The notes under the pieces: model-generated
The model's database searches: none
What the model was told of the DNA's origin: nothing
Seen by the model: the letters and a program-made list of their open reading frames with translations, nothing else
Source: Rhizoctonia solani
Taxonomy: Eukaryota; Basidiomycota; Agaricomycetes; Cantharellales; Ceratobasidiaceae
Assembly: GCF_016906535.1 (NCBI RefSeq)
Contig: NC_057379.1
Location: 620,001-684,000 of the forward strand
Length of the DNA stretch: 64,000 bases
Direction: 5' to 3'
Program-made: the position numbers and the translations under genes
Shown: one piece after another, positions 24,882 to 36,811 of the stretch
How the letters are laid out: every line of letters begins with the position of its first letter
Numbering within the stretch: position 1 is the stretch's first letter

Positions 24882-27535
24882 GACGCCACTCTAAGGGACA
24901 GGACCATTACTCACCGCTCTATTTATCTGCGCTGGTGGTCGTGGACCTCGGGCACCCGCAGGGGTAATACCTATCTCTGTCAGCGCACGTTTATGCAGAT
25001 GAGGTAAGCAACAGCCAAGTAAAGTTTATCATCAATCGTCTGTTGTCATTTCCACCCGGGGCCCCGGACCGCCACTCCACTCTGCCACCGTCGCCATTTA
25101 TCATGTCGCCAACGGCAATCCCTACGCGCTCACTGCTGCTGATAGCTTACTCGTCGTCTATGTACCACATATAGTATCCATTCATGATCCGAATGTTGAC
25201 GGACCGCTAGGACCGCCTAGGTCACCAGCTTGTTCCTTGCGAGACCTGGTGTTCCGGCATGACCCGTCCAGACTCTCATGCCAATTGCCGTCGGCATTCC
25301 TCGATCCTTCGCAACTTCCTTGAATCACTATGTCCCTAGCCGCCAAGCGCTTCTCTGGCTCTTGATGGGCTATACCTGTCAACCAAGCCTTACGAATCTG
25401 TTATGTATCGTGTGCCATGGCTCTTGCGTCGCCACCAAATTATTCACTTACACAGACCGGTGTCTGTACTGGCTGCGTCGTCTCTAACCCGACCGTTGGA
25501 CACTGTATAAAATTTTCAACATATGCGTTCCGACCTCGACAGACAACCGCCTTGTCACATAAAAAATGGGGTATCTGTTTTATTTTTGTCTACAATAACT
25601 GGCGCTTGACGTGTCCATTCTGCGCCAAGGCGGCAGCCGGGATTGCGCTATCCTTCTAACTTAGCCTGTATCTCGGAGTCCAAGACTTGATTCCATTATC
25701 TCGCTATTAGTTAATTCTCCATTCGTCAAGCTCTCATCATCCCCAGACTATTGCAACTCCCGTTTTGAGCCTAGCGATATCATCTTGCGTCAATCTTGTT
25801 ACGCCTTTGATGGTGCTGTATCAGAGACAACATCGGGCAGATGACCCATCGCGATTGGCCCAACGTCATCGTATCTCGTTGATTCCTAGCCAAGCATTCT
25901 ACCCGACTCTGCCAAGCATCCATCCTCCAGATTTATTCCGATTAATTGCATTCTGTGTCTCTCTTGGACCCTTCCAAGCCCACGAAGCGGTGAGTTACCA
26001 ACGTGGTCACGGTGGAGTAACAAACCAGTCAAAGAGTGAGAAGGATGTATGCTACGCATTCACGAACCAAACTCCACACATTTTGCTGTATTCCTTTGCA
26101 ACTCACCCCTGAAAGGCTTGGCCCTTCCAAGTGAAATCCTTCGAGCTTTCTCTTTTACTTCTTTCTTTTTCCGTTCCCATCAGCCCTCGCCCTCAAAAAA
26201 GTTTCCTTGGTGTTCTCTAGTTACATACGAAGGAATGTAAACCTATTGCCCTTCTTTATCCGTCGCTTACATTACGCCTTTATGCGCGGGCCTTGGCACT
26301 AGTTCAGCCCGGAATAAACGCTCCCTATCTTGGGTCTTGTGGAACTTTCTCGATGCCCAGTGCGCAACGTGGACGTGAGTCTAGGCGGACAGAATCCATG
26401 CATATGCATGCGGGGAGGGGGTTACACTAGAGTTAACCGGTACGTGTACACATACACAGTACGCAGCCCATTGCTATCCACCCGACTGTTTCCACAACAT
26501 GCCGCTGTCAAAAAATTCAGCGGGTATTCCGCCAATCCGTTTCGTTTGCTTCTGGAGCCGCCTGATGTGATTGTATGCACCAATATTTTGTTGGTTCTAT
26601 TTTTGTACGCCCTTTTTCAACGTAAGATATGTGTCGTTTCCTTTCCTACGAAATACTTGTATAGTGTGATCGCTCTGAGAGAAATGTAATGCCAGGTGTC
26701 TGGGGGGTCACTATTGCGAGGGAAAAGAACATGCATGTGAGGTGCCCTCGCTATCCAGCTACAGCCAGTCATGAATCACGCCATTCAATTTGGCATACGG
26801 GGCGTTGACTATTTATGTGTGGTCTAGATTTATACATGAGTATGACGCGGAAAATACTTTTGTGGGGAGATGTTTCCCACCCTGTTGAATCCATGCTTTG
26901 CCAGGTTGGACAATCGCCACCCCATGGAGCTTAATTTAGACAAACTGGGAAATCAGCCACGTGATGCGGAATATCGCAATAGGAGAAAATAATCGGCTAC
27001 GAAACAAGGTTGGAGGCCGGAGACTTCCTCTTAGCCACCTCCTGTAGGTCACGTTACAAAAATGAATCATTTTTAGAGATTAAAATTGATCTTGAGATCT
27101 TGATGGTACGCTTGTTTTAAGATAACTTTAATATACTTACCGGCCCCCGTATCGTATTCGAATTGTTGGGCGTTGGGACTTGCGGTGTAGACTCACGTCC
27201 AGCCCAGTAATCATGATACTGGATAACAATTAACCCTGTAGTGCCTCAAGGCTATAAATCGTATAGTATCTTATCTGTACCAACCGGAGGTTCTAGGCCA
27301 GTTTGTCGTATCTACTGGCAGCCCTTCAAGAAGTAGATCTCTAACGCAGTCGACGCGTGCCACTCTCCTGGATGTTTAATTTCGATTAGTATCCTAAACT
27401 TTGTTCCTTGCGCCCTTATTCGCCCGATCATGTAAGATATAATACTTTTGAGTGTGTTGAGCTATATTCTGTACTTGATTAACATTTCATTATATAAAAG
27501 AAAAGCTCGATGATGAGCATACATTTCGCAAAAAC
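24882..27535. other. Intergenic region without a recognised gene
   Basis: The first few hundred bases are the upstream region of the APH-fold gene. Frames at 25765-26112 and 26330-26689 show no motif, signal peptide or exon chain. From about 26,900 the sequence is AT-rich and ends in the 3' flank of the PTEN-like gene. Confidence 0.45.
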
Positions 27536-29887
27536 TCAGTCGGTGGCGCGGGCTGCATCGGCGGACTCTCTTATACCCTCTCCGGCCATCAATCGCCCTA
27601 CACCATGAACTAGACCACCAGCAGAAGACTCTCCTTTCCCCTTCTGATCCGATTCTTCGGGGCTCAAAACCCGACTCGGAGGCTCCTGTTCATCCTTGAG
27701 AGTATCCAAAGAAAGGACATCCGCGGCACGGGTCTCTCCGGAGCGAGTTGATGTTGGCTCGGCGCTATTTTCTACCCTTGTCAACACAATTTCTACTCCT
27801 TCTATCCAGGCCCCAACTCCGAGCGGGAAATCAACATCCTTTCGTGTGAGTTTGATAGTACTCTCTGTCGCCCCGTCGGCCATATGGAATGCCGGTATGA
27901 ACCACATCCAGCCCATCGGGACCTATGTTACAGGTTAAGCCAGTGTTTCACGTCCGCCCTCTAAGCCCGATAAATGTACACACCTGTCCCATATACAGCT
28001 TCGCCCGTACTTCTCTTCGGGCATCTAGAATGACCCCTGGGTTGATCTCCACTTCTTCCATTTCGGGCTGTAATTGGTCCTGGTCCCGAGCCTCTGTGAC
28101 AGCCGCCGCGACATTTGTAGCCGTCGTACTCATCGAGCTAACTGATGCTGCATCGCTGTCGTCGCCACTACCCCTGTATGCTCCCGGTACAGTCAACCGG
28201 GAAGATTTGGTGGGCACACCCTTTTTCTCGACTTTGACCCATTTGGAATACTTTAATGGATGCAAGACATGGGTTCTCTTGATAATTGTTGTCTGCTGCT
28301 TCCCAAATCGTTAATATCCAAACAATATCGTGCGGGGTTGCACTCACATCTTTGTCGCTCTCTTTAGTCTCTGTAACATCTGCAGGGTCTGTGACGCCCA
28401 TTCGAGCGAAGCTTCGGACCATCTTTTTGTTGTCCCATGTTCCATCTTCAAATATATGCGCCAACGCAGTCTCTCCTTCTTTCTCGTTTCGGTCAGCTTC
28501 CGCATCATGCGCCCGGTATCCAATTCCGAGCTCTGATGACCTTGTGCGCTGCTCCCATCTCTCGAGCAATTCGACTAGGTTGTCATCATATCTATCCAGG
28601 AACCATGTTATAAAACGTTCATGCATTCATAATGATAAACTGACCGAGCAAGTGATACCCAAATTTCTCCTTTTCCTTTCTTTCCCTCATTACCAACAGC
28701 TCGGTCAAGAATCGAATTGATTATTTTCATTCCTCGCTGTTTGACGCTCGCATCATCGCGCATAGTGATCCGTATCGTTCCTAAGCGGACTCGTTGCCTG
28801 TCCTCGGTACCGGTCGACGCTCCGTTGATGGCCCACATTCCCGGAGGGGCGGCCCCGTCGATGAGACGACTCCAGTACCCCAAGAAACGGCGTTGAGAAG
28901 GGATCGACACGCCCTGCTTTACTTTCCCGCCCTCTCGTGGCGTTTGCATACGCCGAGAGGTGTGCAATGCGATAACGGACTCGAGCGTCGAACCTTTCTT
29001 TGCTTTGGCCGAAGGCGAGGGGGATACAGGAGACGGTTCGCTCGATTTAGAATCGGCAGGGAGCTCCAGAGTTGTTGAGGGTGACACGGTGAGAGGTGCT
29101 TCTTTGGCATTGAGGATGCCCTTGAGCTCTTTTGGTTTAATAGGCTCGGAAGCCTTTGGAGTGTTATTATCGGATTGGTGAATTTCTTCTTCATCCGATT
29201 CGACTTCGTCAATGAGCATTTCGGCTCGGCGTTCTGCCCATTCTTTAGCTGCGTAGCTGCGTTGTAGGCGGGGTGGTGTGGGAGTCTGTTCGAGTGTAAG
29301 GAGGTATGCGCATGCCAGCGTTCCCGACCTGCCCTTGCCAGCTATGACCATTCGTGTGAGAGAGAAATACAATAATACGTTGGGTTAGATCGTACCTTTG
29401 CAGTGCAAAACAACGACGCGGTGCTCGCCACCTGACAGCCATTCCCGCATTTCTCGGGCAGCAAGGGGAAGTATAGCCAAGGGTGGGGCACTGACCTCGT
29501 TTAACAAAGAAATGTAAACCACTGGAAAGGAAACTTACTGATGGTCCGGGAAGGGGTATCTACTGACCCGACCGTGAAAATACTCTTTCGGGTATGAGTT
29601 TTCCTTTAGCGGACAGCTGAAATGCCGTTAAACCGACATCAATTGATCCAATACATATCTTACAAATTAAAGATCCAGTAATTATCTTTATGCCTTTCAT
29701 CTAGAAACCGTTTTGCATCCTCTCGGCGATTGCGGTACAAGGCCTCGATGCCGTCTGCAGGAAATCCCATAATAACAACGTGATCGGTAATATAGGCCAA
29801 GTCCAAGTCGATTTCTCCGTCCTGAAATCTGGCCTTTTGGCCGCTCACCACACGACGCGCAAAGTTGGTATTCATCAAGGTGTTCAT
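27536..29887 (-). CDS. TEP1: PTEN-like phosphatidylinositol-3-phosphatase
   Basis: Predicted lipid phosphatase removing the 3-phosphate of phosphoinositides, opposing PI3-kinase signalling. Seven exons (29887-29664, 29616-29539, 29490-29396, 29341-28645, 28591-28348, 28292-27984, 27922-27536) join in frame to 677 residues. The N-terminus RRVVSGQKARFQDGEIDLDL, then AYITDHVVIMGFPADGIEAL and YRNRREDAKRFLDERHKDNY, is highly PTEN-like. The P-loop HCKAGKGRSG is split by an intron after Lys and keeps the Cys, both Lys and the Arg. KQGVSIPSQRRFLGYW follows, preceded by a roughly 100-residue Ser/Pro/Glu-rich insert. The C-terminal half is a C2-like region, again with linkers, including PMGWMWFIPAFHMADG. 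The ATG at 29875 is an alternative start. All junctions are clean, so the gene looks functional. Confidence 0.93.
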
Positions 29888-30479
29888 TATCGCAAAGCTC
29901 TGGAATCGTAGCTGCTGCTTCGTAGCCAAGCTGAGACTGCGGGCAAGATTTAATGGAAACAAGAAGATAAAAAGACCAAGGTTATCGTAGCAAGCCTGAA
30001 TGGGACGTAAAGGGGGAGAAGAGAGGGATGAGTTCTATCGGGTTGACGTCATCAGGTCGAATATGCAACGGCGGTTCGCCTGATATTGAATAAGCGATCC
30101 CTTGCACAGCATTCAAACTTCTATTAATAATTATATTGTCCGTGCACGACGCGAAACAAAAGACTTGCACCATCGATTGCTATATATCTACTGCGGGTTT
30201 GGGAAGAAGCTATGATTGAGAGATAATTCAAATCAGGTGCTGTGCAATACCTAGCAGAAGGTAACGTTAACGCCCTGACCGAGAAGTAAAAATAGCACAA
30301 CCTCACAGCCCCGCCTCACTATCGTGGGATTTTGGAGCTTCTGCCACAGCATGCAAAACGGCTGTTAATACATATATCTCGCCGAGATTTTTGGAGTGCA
30401 TCAGTGTCAATAATAACTTGGGGGGTATTTAGAGAGGTCGGAGCGTGGGCTGCTGTCAATCAATTCACATTCGACACTC
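29888..30479. promoter_or_regulatory. Divergent intergenic region between TEP1 and TVP38
   Basis: About 590 bp separate two start codons that point away from each other, so both promoters must lie here. Short frames on the minus strand (29982-30306) show no motif and are probably untranslated leader. Confidence 0.5.
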
Positions 30480-31956
30480 ATGGCCACCCTTGCCCCATAC
30501 AACTCTCGCCCTTACCCTCTTCCGGGAGATGCTCCCTCTCGAGGTCCTGAGTATATTACATACCCAAAATTCGAATCCGAATTACATGATTCGTCCTTGG
30601 ATCACGATTCAACCCCACTCACTGGTCGTGGTATCCGTCGCTCTGGTTCTCCAACTCCTTCGGAAAAAGAGGAGCTCAAGCAATATGACGGTTTTTTGAA
30701 GAAGGCTTTTCGTAAGGAGAGTTACAAAGACAAACGTTTTGTAGGTGTGTACTAGTTGTATCCGTTTGATCGTCTTAGATTCTTACAGTCTCCAGTCACT
30801 GTCGTGGTCGTTATCATATTGATAATCATTACTATTCTTTTGAGTATTTTTCATAAACAAATCGTCAAAGCACTCCTTCCCGCCGCGAGGTGGGTCAAAA
30901 AGACCCCGGCTGGTTGGCTAATCCCAATCGCGCTTCTCGTTGTCTTATCTATCCCACCAGTGAGTATACCATAACCTGATCACTGTTACACTACTAACCT
31001 TTCACACGTTCAGCTTTTTGGCGCTGAAATCGTTCACCTGTTATGTGGGATGTTTTATGGGCTTGGAGTTGGATTCCTACTAGTGTGCGGTAAGTCGCGT
31101 TCCATTTCATATATCAACCTTTTAATCTGACTTATATAAATCAATAGTCGGCACTATTCTTGGGGAAATGCTTACGTTCTTTATGTTCCGTTATTGTCTG
31201 CGTTCGCGCGCGGATAAGCTTGAGCGTGGCAAAGGCTCGCCTCAATGGGCTGCCCTTGCACGCGTGATCCGTGAGGGTGGTTTCTGGGTTGCCCTTGTAA
31301 TCCGGTATAGTGCTATCCCAACTCATGGTGAGTAGATTGATACGATAGTATCGTATCACGCACTAAACTCTGATTAGTTGGCACCGCACTATTTGCTGCA
31401 TGCGGTATGAACTTTTGGGTTTTCCTGCTTACCTTGGTTTTGTCACTCCCACGCCAGCTTGCTGGAGTCTATATCGGAGGTTAGCAACTTGGCTCGCTTT
31501 GTCTGACTATATGCTGAATGGAAATTTGTAGTTCTGGCGGGAGAAGAGGCTGAAGGCCACCCTTCGAAGATTGACAAAACGATATCGACAGTGATTTTAG
31601 TTGTTACCATCGTCGTAACTATTGTTGCCATGAGGTAAGCACACCTGTGTCTAGTATGAATATCAATTATTAAAACGCTTTCTTGTAGGTGGATAGCAGG
31701 ACGTATGAAAGCCGCTGCCCTCTCTATTATCCGGGAACATCGTGCTCGAGAGGCCACCCAAGTTGAGGTCAAATCGTTCAATGCTGGAGGATTATACGAT
31801 CCTGCGAACGCGACATCAGGCACCTGGACTGGTACTGCTAACTCGCATGTCTATTTTGGAACACGCACACCCAGTCCGGCTCCACCAAACGCCCCTGGTA
31901 GTGTTTCGATGCCGACTGTTCCGGGCCCCGCACAGGTCCATGTTCAAACAGTCTAG
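30480..31956 (+). CDS. TVP38: TVP38/TMEM64 family Golgi membrane protein
   Basis: Seven exons (30480-30740, 30789-30959, 31014-31089, 31148-31327, 31378-31479, 31532-31634, 31689-31956) join to 386 residues. The N-terminal 85 residues are cytosolic and Pro/Ser-rich. A first TM helix (VTVVVVIILIIITILLSIF) follows, then the SNARE-associated (PF09335) core: LFGAEIVHLLCGMFYGLGVG, GTILGEMLTFFMFRYCLRSR and VIRYSAIPTHVGTALFAACG. The latter holds the conserved Arg and Pro of the re-entrant loop. A final TM segment precedes a Gly/Thr/Pro-rich tail. In yeast, Tvp38 resides with t-SNARE Tlg2 in late Golgi vesicles, and the wider DedA family includes lipid scramblases. The frame is intact. Confidence 0.95.
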
Positions 31957-33326
31957 ATTTCAAAGCGTTCTGATCTGAAATTTGTTTGCTTCTGATGTGT
32001 CTTGTTGTGGAGTAGCTAAATGTATCTTATGTCTTTGTACTTACCCGCGCGTTTCTCCTGTGTATCCATCTTACGTCAATATTATTATACCCCATCCTTC
32101 ACCTTGACTCGAATTCTGTTACTCGCCAGCCCGACAATATGTAACACTTTTCTGGAAATTTAATACTGTATTCAACAAATTACAGATTTCAACTTGAGCC
32201 GCATACACCCAAGTATATGATCAACAAATCCTCAAAATCTTACCTTTCAGTGTTGAAGTTTGCTTTTTCAACCTTCCAGCTTGTTATCGGGGTCGTAAAA
32301 CGGCCAAAGTTCACCAGAAGTCACAAGACCACCAAGCTGCCAGATACAGGACACTTTGAATGGGATATCCAAGGGCCTCATGTGCGGGCTGAGGCTGTTT
32401 CATAGTGGTATTAGATGGCAACTTTCAGGTAATGTTCATGGTTAGGTAGCTGCTTACACAGACCCGCGCGCGTTGGAGGTGCGATTTCTGGTCCCCATCA
32501 ACTCCCAAACCAAACTTTCAGGTGTGCAGATCCATCAAGTTGACTTAGATCATGATCAAATATGACTGTATTAGCTAGTACAAATGCGTCCAATAAGAGT
32601 GTAACTCAACTACCCACCCCAAGAAGGGGTCGCATGTATACACAGATTACAAACATGGGCATCGACGAAGGAAGAACGACATCGAACTTAACTTTGACAC
32701 TGTCTGGACCTTGGTCCCCATCGATCCCTAGAACTTAAAAGAGGCTTACGCAAATCCTGCCGGCAGCCAAACGTTGGCCATGGTGCCCACACGATGGTTT
32801 TGGCCCAAACTGAAGTCCTCTCAGAACTAATCCGGAACTTCGCGAATGACAAGGCATGGCAATGAGCTTGTTTCTACTCAAAATCAAGTTGCTACGATAG
32901 TAGATAAAGAATTGCCATTTTGTCATGATTGTTATCAATTCCCAGTCCTTGGTATTTATTCTGGTCCAAAATATACACATTTCAATGTCTGGTTTGACGC
33001 TCATCAAATCCAGCTTCCTGGAAACCAAGTGGGAAGTCCAATTAGCCTATCGCCCTCTACGTACACCTATCAAATTACGGCTATCTGAGAAGGCGAAGTC
33101 GACTTCTAATCATGAGGTGTACTGTCCACGGCTATTTATGATTCGTTTCAGTTGGACCCAAGCTTTGAAAATGTCAGTATGAGAAATGTTATCCTTGAGC
33201 AGAAGTCTTACCTTCTTTGGATGGGTGACCCCATTTAGAGGTAAGAGCATCACCAAATTGCTCTTATAGCACCTGCTAGAACAAGGCCTATAATTTGTCT
33301 CGTATCAGAATGATAGGCGAGATGCA
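31957..33326. other. Intergenic, no recognised gene
   Basis: Contains the TVP38 3' region. Frames at 32846-33182 (for example around HFNVWFDAHQIQLPG) have no recognised motif or clean exon chain. They could be a decayed fragment. Confidence 0.4.
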
Positions 33327-33515
33327 TCAATTATTACCGGCGCCAACTGCATTCATGACCCTTTTCCCTCCCGGAGAAGCCTTTACCGAAGGAGGCAAAT
33401 TGTTATTGTGATAGAGCACATAGGCTCCTGATCCAGATAGTGCCAAGGTTCCAATTATACGGCATGTTATGCAGTCATTTGGCTTTTTCTGGACATTCCT
33501 GGAAGGCTCCATTGA
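33327..33515 (-). CDS. Small single-TM protein, DUF4536/DMAC1-like
   Basis: A 61-residue frame starting MEPSRNVQKKPNDC. The signature DCITCRIIGTLALSGSGAYV is a Cys-x2-Cys followed by one glycine-rich TM helix. It resembles the DUF4536 family, which includes human DMAC1/TMEM261, a complex I distal membrane-arm assembly factor. Mitochondrial inner-membrane location and assembly role are carried over from that family and not shown here. The frame is open upstream to 33566, but the ATG at 33515 gives the expected short N-terminus. It is transcribed away from the RMD1-family gene, with 253 bp between starts. Confidence 0.65.
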   Translation of the reverse strand, partial: SMEPSRNVQKKPNDCITCRIIGTLALSGSGAYVLYHNNNLPPSVKASPGGKRVMNAVGAGNN

Positions 33516-33768
33516 GGTAGGATTGAGGTCGGGAGCTCGAAATTCATACGTGAGCAGTAACGGCATGTTACGGGCGCTTATGAGGCTCTTACATAAACAT
33601 ACCTCGGATGACGCGCATCACGTGCAGTACCATCACAACCACCATGTCGAGTCGCTCACCGCTTCCAACTACTGTAGATCCAAGGATCAGCCAAGATACA
33701 AGCAAACCAAGGGGTGCCAATCGGTATGAAAGTAGCCTAGTACTATTTCAACTAGCTAACGCACTATC

Positions 33769-36595
33769 ATGACTTCAAGAAGTACCAAAGGGGCTCACAA
33801 GTTAAAGGTTTTACCCGAACAACCAGACCCGGCCACTCAGTCTCGCATTGGTTCCGATGAAGACGGGGATGAAGACGATGAAGAGGCTCGCTTGATAGGG
33901 AAGACTAGCGATGGTGATGCCGACGCAGATGATGAAGACGCGGAGGTTCGTGGGAGTGTTGTCTATTGTTGGACCATAATTTATCTTGGTTTCTTGCCAA
34001 CAGGTTTACAAGCAAATTGCCCAAATTCCGGCCGGAACTGCTAGAAAAGACGCTCGTAAATTAACTAAGAAGGAAAAGTCCAAACTACCCCGAGTTACTG
34101 CCTACTGCACTGCACAGTGCGTTGCTTTCGGTTTATTATAATTTGATTCTAACTATCTTTGTTAGATCTTATAAGATGGATGACTTAATGAAGTTTTTTC
34201 TCGCCCGAAAATCTGCTTATCATACCGCACCTCAGCTATTTGACGAAGTCTTGTATACTCCCTATTCTTACGATTCCAAATCCCCAACTGAACAGTATCG
34301 GCACAAGCCTGTGACATCCGAAGGCGATCTTCTTGGAGTTCCCGAGCTTGCCCCAGCGACAACTTGAGCGTTGCGTCACCGGAGCTATACACACCCCAGT
34401 TGGACACTCACACATCACCGGAAATCTACACTTCCCCTAACGGGAAACACTGGGTGTCAAACCTTGGGTTGAGGAACCCACTCAACCTGAAGTGTTTTTG
34501 TTTGCGTACGGGACCGTTGTATTGTGGGGGATGACTGAAGCGCAGGAGCGTAGGTTTCTAACTTCATTGAAGAGGTTTGAAGTGGAAAAGCTAGGTACGT
34601 TGAGTTGCTGACCCAGAAAACACCGGTCATCTTATTACCCAATACTCAGCGCCGGACGACGTGAGAAGGAAGACTTGAACTATTACTATGCCAATTACTC
34701 TCGGTATTCGCGCAATCGCTCGCTCCTGTGCTGTACCTAACTCTTTTTTTAGGATATATAACGACGTGATCACGTTACGGAGAGGATCCAGTTACATGTA
34801 TGACGCAGTTCCCAAAATTGATCTAATATTTATCTAATACTCGACCCCAATGCAGGACCAAGCTTTCGTTATCTCATGCTCTTGCTCAGTCGGTGAAGAT
34901 CTCGCTCGTACGTCATTCTGATTCCTCATTCCATCCTTCACACTACCGGGTCACTTCGGTGCCTGATGAATTTGAGCTTAGAATATCGATCCCTCTACAC
35001 CCAATACACATCAATTCTTTTTTATAGTATTCGTAGCTGACACTAACCTTTCCTTTTTTGTTCACCCGTAATTCGTTGGGGCTTGTCCCCTCCATGACCT
35101 TGTCCAACCCCGGCATCTCAACCTAACGCAACATGGAAATCCGCTAATTCTGGGAACTCGGTCGTACTCGACACGCGGGTGTATTGTGTATAAATATTCG
35201 CGGTAACTAAACGAAATCGGACGCTCGATTCTGCCAACCCTATGGCCACCTTGTAACGGCATGGTCATTGACTGCCCATGCATCACTCCACGATCTTGGA
35301 TCGGCCTACGCTATTCATTCCGTGCAATACTAAACCCTACTTCGGATTTTATTGTCCCATTTCGGTTGGTACTCCGCGCACCAATTAAACGTGAACCTGG
35401 ATCATATGCCCCTTTCGCTCTTCAAAAATTGCAACCATTCCGTCTATCTAATTTCTGCGATCACCATCGTGGTCAAGTTGGGTTGAAACATTGTGGTTTA
35501 TATCACTTTCGTTCTACAATTTAGTTTGAAGAGCTTATTGCATCAACTATCGAACAAACCAAGGATATTCCCGAGGCGCTCTCCGAGGCCGGCAAGATTG
35601 GGGTACGTAGTATGGTTTCTTTACGTGCATCTTCGCGAACATTACATGAGCGTCTGCCGTGGGTTTAAAGATGATCAGTAAGGGCTCACACAACGACGGC
35701 AGATGCCCCACGGGGAAATCATGAGACAAATCGGGCAACTGTTTTTACTTCGAATGAACATTAATCTTGTGGGCAACGTGCTAGACTCGCCTGTACGTCC
35801 CGGTCCCAATTACATGCCCTTGATGAATCAACTGATGGGCCTGCCTTTTTGTCGACATGACCTCGATTCTATTATGCTCCACACTTCTTCATTTCGATTG
35901 GTTACACCATAACATTGGAATCGGAATTTTAGGAATTATTCTGGGTAAGCCTTATGCTATCGGATATAGAGGGAAGTGTCATACTGACATTTCATGGTTT
36001 TTTTTCACCTGTTCAATATCTTTTTGATGTCCCCTACTTCGTAACCGGATCCGAATTGCGATACACGGCTACCGTCTTACAGGACTATCCGGATTTGAAA
36101 CCAATGTATGAAGCAGCACGTTCATACCTTGAGCTTCCACAAAGGATCGACCTACTCAACGCACGAGTAGAGGTAGGGCCATTTCATCAATCTTCAATGA
36201 ACTCCCACATGCTATCGTTCTAGACCAAGAACATTCCACTACTTAGCATCTTACATTGCCGCGTGACCGTTGCTGATATCCACCATAGGTTCTCCAAGAT
36301 ATGCTCAAATTACTAAAGGAATCCGTCACTAGTCGTCACGGGGAAAGGCTCGAACAAATCGTGATCGTGCTGATCGGTATTGAAATATGTGAGTGAGATA
36401 TAACAAAACCACCTGGCTTTTGCGAAGCACGAGATATTACACACCGCATTTGTTCGTTCAAGCTACCCCATAATTTAGCTTTCACCACATTATTCCAGAA
36501 ATGATCCGAAGTCCCTTACATTCCTGAACTGACGTTTATCCGTTGCAGTGCTGGGCGTAATCACCATAGTTGTTGATCTTTTTTCCACGGGATAA
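33769..36595 (+). CDS. RMD1/DUF155 family mitochondrial membrane protein, reading frame broken
   Basis: Related to yeast Rmd1 and human RMND1 (COG1723). About ten exons carry the family order: LPRVTAYCTAQ, QLFDEVLYTPYSY, EVFLFAYGTVVLWGMTEAQE, EVEKLAPDDV, NYYYANYSRIYNDVITLRRG, KLSLSHALAQSVKISL, EELIASTIEQTKDIPEALSE, RQIGQLFLLRMNINLVGNVL, LKPMYEAARSYLELPQRIDL and a C-terminal TM helix near LGVITIVVDLF. Two frame problems stand out. In the variable region at about 34345-34440 the frame shifts after PELAP and meets a TAA. At about 34660 the conserved DDV-E-x-EDLNYYY is out of frame by one base (GTGAG where GTGGAG is expected). One intron (34908-35524) is 617 nt, much longer than others. Either a recent pseudogene or assembly indels. 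Confidence 0.8.
34908..35524 (+). other. Exceptionally long intron (617 nt) in the RMD1-family gene
   Basis: The exon ending KISL and the exon beginning FEELIAST are adjacent in the family but lie 617 nt apart here, with GTACGT donor and TTTAG-type acceptor. Most introns in the window are 50-70 nt. The extra sequence has no recognised element and no terminal inverted repeats that I could see. Confidence 0.7.
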
Positions 36596-36811
36596 GCATA
36601 GAACATCTGGGAGTTGTTCAGCAATGCGCAAGCTTTTCTTCGCAAACTTGCTTTCCGCCATTTCGGATTATTAACGTTTCTCATACTCACACTAGGACTG
36701 TCTTGCTCTTTCTTTAAAACCGTCATTAATATAAAGATATCCAACCTAGTCAAATAACAAGTCGTGATTTCGACACCTCGTCCAACATATAGTGGATCGA
36801 GCATGCGCGGA

